From Sphingomonas elodea ATCC 31461 (GTDB taxonomy: Bacteria; Pseudomonadota; Alphaproteobacteria; Sphingomonadales; Sphingomonadaceae), in assembly GCF_000226955.1 (NCBI RefSeq), contig NZ_AGFU01000015.1:1-64000 (forward strand): a stretch of 64,000 bases of DNA. The letters run 5' to 3'. Position 1 is the first letter of the stretch. Every line of letters starts with the position of its first letter. This document shows, in pieces, positions 26,484 through 34,067 of this stretch. A program made the translations under genes and the position numbers. The notes under the pieces were generated by a model. The model was not told the origin of the DNA and made no database searches. It saw only the letters and a list, made by a program, of their open reading frames with translations.

Positions 26484-28216
26484 ATGATTTCCTCGCCTTT
26501 GCGAACTGCGACCGTCTGTTTCACTGCCTCGCTGCTGGTCGGTACCGCCCTGCCCACGCGCGCTGCCGCCCCCGCCTCGCCGCGGATCGATGCGACCTTT
26601 ACGCCGCATGTCGCCCCGTCCGGAAAGGCGGACGGCGTCGAGATCCGCTACGTCGCCCAGGGGCTGACCCCGGGCAAGCCGCTCGACTTGCAATGGGACC
26701 TGCTGGTGCCCTCCCCAGGTCGGTCTACCGACGACGTGCAGGCCCTGGTCGTCCGCGATCGCCGCGGCGTGCTGGCGCTGCACAGCACGACCGACGATGC
26801 CGCGGGGATGCGCCACTATGTGAGCGATCGTGCACCGGTGGGCGCGGTCACCGTGCAGTACCGCGTGCCGGTGGCGATGGCGATACCGCCGAAGGGACGC
26901 GGGCCGCACCGCGAGATGAGGCGGCCGGAAACGGCATCACGACCAGCGGCGACGGCTTTCTGCTGCTGCCGGCCTGGAAGGGCACGATCACCCTTCAGGC
27001 GCACTGGAACCTGCCCAAGACCTTCTCGGCATCGAGCAGCTTCGGCGACGGCGACTTCACCGCGACGCGGGACATCGCCGATATTCTCGATGCCTTTTAT
27101 GTCGCGGGCAGGCTGCGGCGCTTTCCCGGCCCCGATGGCGCGCAGGGCTTCAACGCCGCCGGGCTCGGCCAGACCGATATCGACCTGCAGGCGCTGTTCC
27201 GCTGGTCGGCACAGGAGTACGACATCGTGCGCCAGGCCTTTGGCGGGGCAAAGGGGCACAGCTTCCGCGCCTTCTACCGCAGCTATGACGGCGGCCGCCC
27301 GGACAGCGGCCGCGCCAATGGCGACGGCATCCTGCTCTACCTGATGCCCCGGCACACCGAAGCCGATGCGATGTTCGACAAGAAAGCGCTGATGGCGCAC
27401 GAGATCGTCCATGTCTGGCAGCCGCGCATGGCGGAGGAAGACGGCGAGGACACGCTGTGGTTCACCGAGGGGTCGGCGAATTACTACGCCGCCACCCTCC
27501 CCTTCGAACACGGGCTGATGACGGCCGCGGAATATGCCACGCTGATCAACCAATATGGCATGGAATATTACGGGAATGCGCTGCGCAACATTCGCAATGC
27601 GGACATTCCGAACAAGATGTGGTCTGCCCCCGATGCCTGGACGATCCCCTATGATCGCGGCGCGCTGTACTTCGCCGACCTCGATGCGCGGGTACGCAGC
27701 CATAGCGGAGGCAAGACCACGCTGCTCGACCTGTTCAAGGCGTTCGCGGCGCTGCGCAAGGCGGGCAAGCCCTATGGGCCCAAGGCCTGGCGCGCGCTGG
27801 TCGAGGCCGAGGCCGGACCCGAGGCGGCGTCGGCCTTCGACGCGATGCTCGCCGGTGGAACGATCCTGCCCGCCCCCGGCGCCTTCGGCCCGTGCGTGCA
27901 GGGCCGCGCGCTTCGGATCGGGGTGTTCGATCTCAACTATCGCAAGAAGAAGGGCACCAACGTCATCGAAACCGTCCTGCCCGGCTCCAACGCCGAAAAG
28001 GCGGGACTGCAGGTTGGCGACGTGCTGGCCGGCAATGCCGATCTGGAGCCGGCCTTCACCGATCTCGACCGGGTGGTCGCCATCCCGATCCAGCGCAACG
28101 GGGTGAACATGATGATCCGCTACGTGCCGCGCCACGGCAGCGTGGAAGCGATGCGGTGGGAGCCGGTGAACACGCCGGAATGCAAGGCGCGATCGGCACC
28201 GAACGGAGCGCAATGA
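26484..28216 (+). pseudogene. M61 glycyl aminopeptidase-type protease, frameshifted
   Basis: A gene for a secreted metalloprotease. The first part (ATG 26484) encodes a signal peptide (MISSPLRTATVCFTASLLVG) and the M61 N-terminal beta domain. The second part, in another frame, carries the zinc site HEIVH with the third ligand Glu in WFTEGSANYYA, and a PDZ domain (GSNAEKAGLQVGDVLAG). The two parts connect between about 26890 and 26920, where the coding frame changes by one base (IPPKGRGPHRE in the first frame, DEAAGNGITTSGDG in the second). The active-site half is intact, so this is either a recent loss or a sequencing error. The downstream SDR starts in its stop codon. Confidence 0.8.
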
Positions 28217-28959
28217 TGCAGCATGATTTCCATCGCCGCCGGGCGGTCGTGACCGGCGCCGGCTCCGGCATCGGCAGGGCCACGGCGCTCGCACTCGCCT
28301 GGGCCGGGGCGATCGTCGTCGCCGTCGACACCGCCGAGGCCCGGCTGGCCGCGGTGGAGCGCCTGGGCGGTTCGGAGATTCACGCCCTCGTCACCGACAT
28401 CACCGATCCGGTGGCACCGGCGCAGATCCTGGCGCGGGCCGGCGGTCGGGTCGACGTGCTAATCAACGTCGCGGGCATCATGGACGGCTTCCTCGCCGCC
28501 CATGAGGTCGACGACGAGACCTGGGACCGGGTGCTCGCCGTCAACCTGACCGCGCCGCAGCGGCTGATGCGGGCGGTCCTGCCCGGCATGCTGGAGGCCG
28601 GGCGCGGCACGATCGTCAATGTCGCGTCCGAGGCGGGGCTGAAGGGCGGCTGCGCCGGCGCGGCCTATACCGCCTCCAAGCACGGCCTGGTCGGCCTCAC
28701 CCGCAACACCGCCTTCCTCTATGCGACCAAGGGCATCCGGGTAAACGCGGTCGCACCGGGCCCGGTGGAAACCGGGCTGCGGCCGGACTTCAAGTCCAGC
28801 CTCGCGGCCGAGCGCCTGCCCGACCTGCTCAAGGCCTCGACCAGCGGCATCGCCACGGCGGAGCAGATCGCCGAGGCGGTGCTGTGGCTGGCCGGGCCGG
28901 CGAGCGGCAACGTCACCGGCGCGATCCTCGCCTCCGACGGGGGATGGTCGGCCGCCTGA
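28213..28959 (+). CDS. short-chain dehydrogenase/reductase
   Basis: A 248-residue SDR. The Rossmann motif is TGAGSGIG at about residues 15-22, NAG is replaced by NVAG, and the catalytic Tyr and Lys are in YTASKHG. A Ser in the active site is found in VNVASEAG. The substrate is unknown, but the sequence is of the classical 250-residue type that oxidises alcohols. The start ATG overlaps the protease stop, so the two genes are in one transcript. The terminator between this gene and the convergent aldehyde dehydrogenase lies at 28974-29006. Confidence 0.88.
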   Translation: MMQHDFHRRRAVVTGAGSGIGRATALALAWAGAIVVAVDTAEARLAAVERLGGSEIHALVTDITDPVAPAQILARAGGRVDVLINVAGIMDGFLAAHEVDDETWDRVLAVNLTAPQRLMRAVLPGMLEAGRGTIVNVASEAGLKGGCAGAAYTASKHGLVGLTRNTAFLYATKGIRVNAVAPGPVETGLRPDFKSSLAAERLPDLLKASTSGIATAEQIAEAVLWLAGPASGNVTGAILASDGGWSAA

Positions 28960-28973
28960 CCGACCACCCCGCA

Positions 28974-29006
28974 ACAAAAACGGCGCGCATCCTACGATGC
29001 GCGCCG
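28974..29006 (-). terminator. intrinsic terminator of the aldehyde dehydrogenase gene
   Basis: An 11-bp GC-rich stem (CGGCGCGCATC at 28981-28991 and its complement at 28996-29006) with a CTAC loop. Read leftward it is followed by a run of T (AAAAA on the plus strand just before 28981), as in a classical Rho-independent terminator. The rightward SDR transcript also meets the hairpin but without a T-run. Confidence 0.8.
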
Positions 29007-29032
29007 CCCTTGGGACCCGATGGTTCGGGGTA

Positions 29033-30469
29033 TCAGCCGAAATTGGCGAACTTGGTCACCAGATAGGCGTCGATACCCTCGGTGCCGTTCTCGCTGCCAT
29101 AGCCGCTCTGCTTGACGCCGCCGAACGGCGCTTCCGGCATGCCGAAATAATAGGTGTTGATGCCCACCATGCCGCTTTCGAGGCTGTCGGCGAGCTGGTT
29201 GGCACGCGACAGCGAGGCGGTGAAGGCATAGGAGGCCAGGCCGTACGGCAGGCGGTTGGCCTTCTCGATCGCTTCCTCGACCGTGGAGAAGCGCGAGATG
29301 ATGGCGACCGGGCCGAACGGCTCGTCGTTCATGATCTTCGCGGTTTCCGGCACGTCGACCAGCACCGTCGGCTCCCACAGATAGCCCGCATCGCCGATGC
29401 GCTTGCCGCCGGTGGTGATCTTGCCGCCATTGGCCACCGCGTCGCCGATCAGCCGCTCCATCGCATGCAGCCGGCGCTCGTTGGCGAGCGGGCCCATGTT
29501 GGTTTCGGGATCGAGGCCGCTGCCGACCTTGATCGCGCCGGCGGCGGCGGTGAACTTCTCGACGAACGCGTCATAGACCGAGTCCTGCACGTAGAAGCGG
29601 GTCGGCCCGATGCAGCTGGCGCCGGCGGCAAAATACTTGTTCGGCACCGAGAAGGCGACGACGGTATCGATATCGGCATCGTCGCAGACGATCACTGGGG
29701 CGTGGCCGCCCAGTTCCATCGTCACCGGCGTCACGTTCTGGGCGGCCAGCGCGGCGAGCTGCTTGCCGACCGGCTCCGGACCGGTGAACGAGACCTTGCG
29801 GATGATCGGCGAGGAGATCAGCGTGGTCGAGATCATCGCCGGATCGCCCAGCACGACGTTCAGCACGCCGGCCGGCAGGCCCGCATCGGCAAAGGCTTCC
29901 GCGATCATCAGGCAGGTCGCGGGGGTTTCCTCGGACGGCTTGATGATCATCGAGCAGCCGGCGGCCAGCGCCGCGGCGATCTTGCGGCCGGTCAGCAGCG
30001 CCGGCACGTTCCACGGCGCGAACGCCGCGACCGGGCCGACCGGCTCGCGCGCGATGATGGCGCGGCCGTTGGGCAGGCGCGATTCGACCGTACGGCCATA
30101 GATGCGCTTGGCCTCCTCGCCGGCCCAGACCATCGACTGGACGGTCAGGTTCATTTCCATCTGCGCTTCCGCCAGCGGCTTGCCGACTTCGAGGGTCAGC
30201 ATCATCGCGAACTGCTCGATCCGCTCCTTGATCAGCGCGGTCGCGTTGAGGATGATCTCCGAACGCTCCCAGGCCGGCACCTTGCGCCACTGCTGGAACG
30301 CGCGCTGCGAGGATTCGAGCGCGGCCTGCAGGTCCGCCGCCGTCGCGTGCGGCATCGCGCCGAGCACGCTGCCGTCAAAGGGGTTCAGGATGTCGCTGGT
30401 CGCGCGACCGTCGCCCGACAGCTTCTGGCCGTCGATCCACTGGTAGAGGGGGATATAGCTGGAACTCAC
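29033..30469 (-). CDS. NAD(P)-dependent aldehyde dehydrogenase (succinate-semialdehyde type)
   Basis: A 478-residue aldehyde dehydrogenase. Cofactor binding region FAPWNVPALL, glycine-rich SFTGPEPVGK, catalytic Glu in VTMELGGHAP and catalytic Cys in FAAGASCIGPTR are all visible, and the length fits the family. It groups by eye with succinate-semialdehyde/benzaldehyde dehydrogenases; the real substrate is unknown. The GTG at 30469 is chosen because GGAGA lies 7-8 bases before it. The Tn3-type transposon begins 82 bp upstream of this start, so the native promoter may have been displaced (a candidate operator lies beyond the element at 52346-52360). Confidence 0.88.
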   Translation of the reverse strand: MSSSYIPLYQWIDGQKLSGDGRATSDILNPFDGSVLGAMPHATAADLQAALESSQRAFQQWRKVPAWERSEIILNATALIKERIEQFAMMLTLEVGKPLAEAQMEMNLTVQSMVWAGEEAKRIYGRTVESRLPNGRAIIAREPVGPVAAFAPWNVPALLTGRKIAAALAAGCSMIIKPSEETPATCLMIAEAFADAGLPAGVLNVVLGDPAMISTTLISSPIIRKVSFTGPEPVGKQLAALAAQNVTPVTMELGGHAPVIVCDDADIDTVVAFSVPNKYFAAGASCIGPTRFYVQDSVYDAFVEKFTAAAGAIKVGSGLDPETNMGPLANERRLHAMERLIGDAVANGGKITTGGKRIGDAGYLWEPTVLVDVPETAKIMNDEPFGPVAIISRFSTVEEAIEKANRLPYGLASYAFTASLSRANQLADSLESGMVGINTYYFGMPEAPFGGVKQSGYGSENGTEGIDAYLVTKFANFG

Positions 30470-30546
30470 CGAACGTCTCCATGTCGAGCGCGCACGACCT
30501 CGTGGCCCGAAATGGCGGGCGCGAGTTGCCGCGAAGGGGAGCGGCC

Positions 30547-30551
30547 GTTCG
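30547..30551. repeat. target site duplication, left copy (GTTCG)
   Basis: GTTCG immediately left of the transposon. The identical GTTCG occurs immediately right of the element at 52238-52242. Five-base duplications are typical of Tn3-family insertion. Confidence 0.8.
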
Positions 30552-30588
30552 CGGGTCGGTTCCGGCTCGGGGCGAAATGACACCCTAA
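30552..30588 (+). repeat. left terminal inverted repeat of the Tn3-family element
   Basis: Begins CGGGTCGGTTCCGGCT at 30552 and ends ATGACACCCTAA at 30588. It is the reverse complement of the right repeat except at two adjacent positions (CG here, GA in the right repeat read inward). The length (37 bp) and the inner TAA end are as usual in the Tn3 family. Confidence 0.88.
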
Positions 30589-30673
30589 CTGCCGCCGTCG
30601 CGCGGAACGCTGCGCCCGGCACCGCGCGTCTCCGAACGATTCCGTGATCTGACGTACGGCCGAGACCCGGAAA

Positions 30674-30799
30674 GCGTCCATAAACGGTATCTCGAGATTT
30701 TTAGACGGCCAGAGTTTGTGGACTGTATTTATGGACACCAAAACACATGATTTGCGGTTCGGCGCCCCTCCGTCCATAAACCGAACGGATTATGGACGG
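30674..30799. promoter_or_regulatory. res-like resolution site next to the resolvase gene
   Basis: Three blocks share the TCCATAA/TTATGGA motif: CGTCCATAAACGG starting at 30675, ATTTATGGACA around 30727-30737, and an inverted pair CGTCCATAA-N10-TTATGGACG at 30771-30798. Three subsites upstream of the resolvase start (30809) match the layout of a Tn3-family res site, where the resolvase recombines cointegrates and also represses its own gene. Confidence 0.7.
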
Positions 30800-30808
30800 A
30801 GGAAATGA

Positions 30809-31396
30809 ATGCCCGACGTGCTCGGCTATGCCCGGGTGTCGACCCGCGATCAGGATCTGGAAGTCCAGCGCCGGCGCCTCCTGGGCGAGGGCGGGGCGAT
30901 CAAGGTGTTCGAGGACACCATCTCGGGCAAGCGCTTCGATCGGCCCGGGCTTGCAGAGATGCTCGACTTCAGCCGCCCCGGCGACACGATCTGCGTGGTC
31001 CGGCTGGACCGCCTCGGCCGCTCGCTCAAGGAATTGCTCGAAACGATCGAGCTCTTCAAATCCCGAGGGCTGGCGTTCCGGTCGCTGGAGGAGGGGCTTG
31101 ATACCGGGTCGGCGGCGGGCGAACTCGTCTTCCACGTCTTCGGCGCGATTGCACATTTCGAGCGGCGCCTGATCGTGGAGCGAACGCAGGACGGCATCGC
31201 CGCTGCCCGCGCGCGTGGAAAGGTGCCGGGACGACCGCCACTTGATGCGGAAACGCGTGCATCTGCGCTCAAACTGATCGAAGCTGGTGTTCGGCCTGCA
31301 CAAGCGGCGAAGCAGCTTGGGCTCGGGCGGTCGACCATTTACCGGGAGTTGGCGCTGATGCGCGGCGCGCCTGCAGATGTACCTAATCCCGTTTAG
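30809..31396 (+). CDS. tnpR: serine resolvase of the Tn3-family element
   Basis: A 195-residue small serine recombinase. The catalytic domain begins MPDVLGYARVSTRDQDLEVQ with nucleophile Ser11, and contains the conserved VVRLDRLGRSLKEL and GAIAHFERRLIVERT. The C-terminal helix-turn-helix (RPAQAAKQLGLGRSTIYREL) binds the subsites upstream. It resolves cointegrates during replicative transposition. GGAGGAAATGA gives a strong ribosome binding site before the ATG. It stands about 18 kb away from the transposase, separated by all of the cargo. Confidence 0.93.
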   Translation: MPDVLGYARVSTRDQDLEVQRRRLLGEGGAIKVFEDTISGKRFDRPGLAEMLDFSRPGDTICVVRLDRLGRSLKELLETIELFKSRGLAFRSLEEGLDTGSAAGELVFHVFGAIAHFERRLIVERTQDGIAAARARGKVPGRPPLDAETRASALKLIEAGVRPAQAAKQLGLGRSTIYRELALMRGAPADVPNPV

Positions 31397-31407
31397 GCCT
31401 GCCGGCG

Positions 31408-32907
31408 ATGCGACGATGGAGGCCGAAGGGCGCAACCAGGGCCGTGCCATCGACCCATGGCTGGACCGAGGGGCAGAAGGCGGCGACCCTCAAGCTGCTC
31501 CAGTCCACTTCCGCCGCACCGGCCTCCAGGGCCATGCCGGCACCGCCAAGACCACCACCGTCCTCAAGGCCGTCGCCGACACCGCGCGCAGGCAGGGGCT
31601 GACCGTGCGCGCGCTCGCCACCAACGGGAATGCCGCCAAGGTTCTGGGCGATGCCATCGGGGTCGAGTCGGAGACCGTTGCCAGGATGCTTGTCCGGGGG
31701 AGCGAGCCCTGCGAACCGGACAGCGAGGTCTGGATCGTCGACGAGGCTTCCATAGTGTCGGCGCGCGATACGCAGCGGCTGATCGCGCGTGCCCGCGACG
31801 TGCAGGCCAGGCTGATCCTCGTCGGCGATGTCCAGCAGCTCGGCAGCGTCGAGGCGGGCCGCGCCTTCGGGCAGCTCCGCGAAGCCGGCATGGAGACCGC
31901 TGTGCTCGACGAAATCGTGCGCCAGTCCAACCTGCACACCCGCAAGGCGGTTGAGGCGATGCTGGCGGGCGATGCCGCCGCCGCGTTCGAGGCGCTCGAT
32001 GCCGGCGGCGGTGCCATCGTCGAGCATGCCGAAGACGATATCCGCCATGCCCCGATCGCGCGGGATTTCGTCAAGCTCTCGCCCGAGGAACGCGCCGCCA
32101 CGCTGGTCCTGGATCCCACCCGCGAGGGGCGGCAGCGGCTGACGGAATCGATCCGGCTCGCGCTGGTTCGCGACGGCACGCTGCGCGAGGAGGCGATGGT
32201 CACATCCGTGCTGGAGCCGGTGGGGCTGAGTCGCGCCGAAGCGCAACGCCGGCAGCTATCAACCCGGGCAGATCGTTACCTTCCGCAAAGGTGCCGGCAA
32301 GGGTCAACCGCGCCCCGGCATCGGCTACCGCGTCGATAGCGTCGACGCCAACGCCGACGCCGACGCCGACGCGGGCACCGTGCGGCTGCTCGGCCCCAAG
32401 GGCAAGCCGCTCACCTGGTTGCCGGCAGTGGCAGGCGGCGACCAGGCCGAGGCGCTCGTCGAGGTGGCCCAGGAGTTCCGCACCGGAGACCGGGTCCAGT
32501 TCACCCGCAACAACTATGCCGCCAAGCGCCTCAACGGCCATGGCGCCACCGTGGTCGCGCTCGATGTGGCGGGCGGCACCATGCTGGTCGAGCGACACCA
32601 GGACGGGCAGCGCCAGCAGCTCGACATGGAGAAGCTCGCCGATCGCCACATCCGTCCCGGGTGGGTGCAGACCATCCACGCCGCGCAGGGCGCCACCGCT
32701 GAGCGGGTGATGGCGCATCTGGAGTCCTTCCGCACCAACACCGTGGACACCCGCGCGGCCTATGTTGCCATCAGCCGCGCGCGGTCCCATGCCGCCCTCT
32801 ACACCGACAGCCGCGCCAAGCTCGCCGAGGCCCTCGGCCTGCGCGATGGGGCGCAGGTCGGGGCTACGGCTGCCCATACTACATTATTTTTCCACGCGCG
32901 ACAATAA
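31408..32907 (+). pseudogene. traI: remnant of a TraI/MobF-type relaxase-helicase
   Basis: Helicase part of a TraI-like conjugative relaxase in three frames. The first (from about 31408) has THGWTEGQKAATLKLLQ, typical of the start of the RecD-like helicase. It shifts near 31505-31530 to a frame with GLQGHAGTAKTTTVLKAV (a Walker A in which the usual Gly before Lys is Ala) and VWIVDEASIV. A second shift near 32240-32260 leads to the C-terminal helicase part (GDRVQFTRNN, RPGWVQTIHAAQGAT, TRAAYVAISRARSHAALYTD). The relaxase domain is absent. The end runs into AT-rich Rhs-island DNA at about 32875. It cannot be functional; it marks the origin of the cargo from a conjugative plasmid or element. Confidence 0.85.
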
Positions 32908-33151
32908 TTGTGGGACCATCGCGTAATTCGACCGCAGTTCCCTCACTTAATTGGGGCTCAACCTTATCATAGAGGATGCCAAGTGTAATGGAACCCCTCT
33001 CCCCCGCCCCCAAGCAAACATCACACCTCAATATCCGGCCTGGATAAAATGTTCCATCTAGTAAAATATTTGGTGCCCAAGGCGATTTTCCTAGGATGAT
33101 TTTTGAATCCGAAACCACTTCAATGGTCGCCTGAAACTCTAGCGCTGCCAT
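32879..33151 (-). CDS. probable immunity protein of the orphan toxin module
   Basis: A 90-residue acidic, beta-rich protein of AT-richer composition, with no family I recognise (EFQATIEVVSDSKIILGKSPW at the N-terminus). It starts at ATG 33151, sharing one base with the stop codon of the upstream orphan toxin frame (TAATG), which is the usual arrangement of polymorphic toxin and immunity genes. It is the last gene of the leftward Rhs locus and its 3' end overlaps the relic TraI gene by about 29 bp on the opposite strand. The immunity role is inferred from position only. Confidence 0.6.
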   Translation of the reverse strand: MAALEFQATIEVVSDSKIILGKSPWAPNILLDGTFYPGRILRCDVCLGAGERGSITLGILYDKVEPQLSEGTAVELRDGPTIIVARGKIM

Positions 33152-33648
33152 TACCTACACCTCATAAGCGTCCGAATACCAGACCGAGCTGCATCATTGT
33201 TTACACTCTGAAGAGGGCCAGCTCGGAATGCCACAGCCGCATGACCGACGTCCGAGAACTTTTCACCACCTGCTAGTGTGTTGGCAGTAATTCTAGTAGA
33301 CACTATCGATACAGTACCTTCCCAACCAGACGCAATAACCGAATTAGCGTACCAACGAGCATCAGCGGCAGAGAGCCAGAACTGCTTCGTTTCTCCTCCA
33401 CCCGGTAGTAGCTGAAATGTGTTCGTTGACCTGATTCCCGCATATTCGACGTTGCCAACAACTCTATAGATATCGATGCTTGGTTGAGGCGTGTCGCCAC
33501 TTAGCAGTAATGCAGACCCGAGCGCTGCAAGAACGCTTAGTACAGTTGTTCCAGCGGTAGCCGTTGCTGCTTCTCCGACAACTGCCGCAGGTGCTAAGAA
33601 TCCACTAGAAGGGCAACCACTTTGCGGCGTTAAATTTCTACCCCAGCG
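33151..33648 (-). pseudogene. orphan C-terminal toxin domain without a start codon
   Basis: An open minus-strand frame from about 33648 to a TAA at 33153-33151 with no ATG or plausible alternative start. It encodes about 165 residues: a hydrophobic alanine-rich segment (AVVGEAATATAGTTVLSVLAALGSALL) and then a compact domain with IDIYRVVGNVEYAGIRST and KQFWLSAADARWYANSVI, ending IRTLMRCR. The pattern (YR... followed by W/F-LS..A..Y) recalls ADP-ribosyltransferase-like toxin domains, at low certainty. It lies behind the immunity gene of the main Rhs toxin and in front of its own immunity gene, which is the position of an orphan Rhs/CdiA-type toxin module that must recombine into the full-length gene to be used. 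Confidence 0.6.
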
Positions 33649-34067
33649 CCTAAAACGAATGATTCTATGTGGCGCTTCATTTCCTTAATTGAAGTCAGCA
33701 TCTGCTCTCGAGAGAAGAGAGCCAGTTCATTATGAAATGCCGCCAGGAGCTCTCCATTCACGTTTACAACAGAAACCTGATCTTTGTCGATTAAAATTCT
33801 CGCCATAGGATAGAAAGAAAACTCTAGATCGTGACTCTCCCCTGAATAAATCTTGTCAAATTCGTCACAAATATCAATATATATTTGATACAGAGTTGAT
33901 TGCCCATAGCTTATAATTACATCACCGAATACAAAATTGCACACATAGCTCGTATTTTGCAAATCAAATTGGGTCACATCGAGTGTGCTATCTTCATGAA
34001 GATCCAATATTTTAGCAACGGGGAGCGGCGGTAGTATCTCGATATAAAACTGTCTCATCGAGGGCAT
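33630..34067 (-). CDS. probable immunity protein of the Rhs toxin
   Basis: A 145-residue acidic protein (pattern DICDEFDKIYSGESHDLEF) of low GC content, without a signal peptide and without a family I recognise. The start lies 13 bp inside the 3' end of the rhs gene, so the two are translationally coupled. This is the classical place of an immunity gene that protects the producer from the C-terminal toxin domain. The assignment rests on position, size and composition. Confidence 0.7.
   Translation of the reverse strand: MPSMRQFYIEILPPLPVAKILDLHEDSTLDVTQFDLQNTSYVCNFVFGDVIISYGQSTLYQIYIDICDEFDKIYSGESHDLEFSFYPMARILIDKDQVSVVNVNGELLAAFHNELALFSREQMLTSIKEMKRHIESFVLGAGVEI

Noticed and set aside
32340-32375. 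Short Asp-Ala repeat in the TraI relic (GCCGAC units)
   Set aside because: A low-complexity run within a coding remnant; too short and not spaced like a CRISPR or regulatory repeat.
33303-33500. 65-residue minus-strand frame with an ATG inside the orphan toxin region
   Set aside because: It lies in a different frame from the toxin-like reading, has no ribosome binding site and stops early; the start-less frame is the one that ends exactly at the immunity gene.
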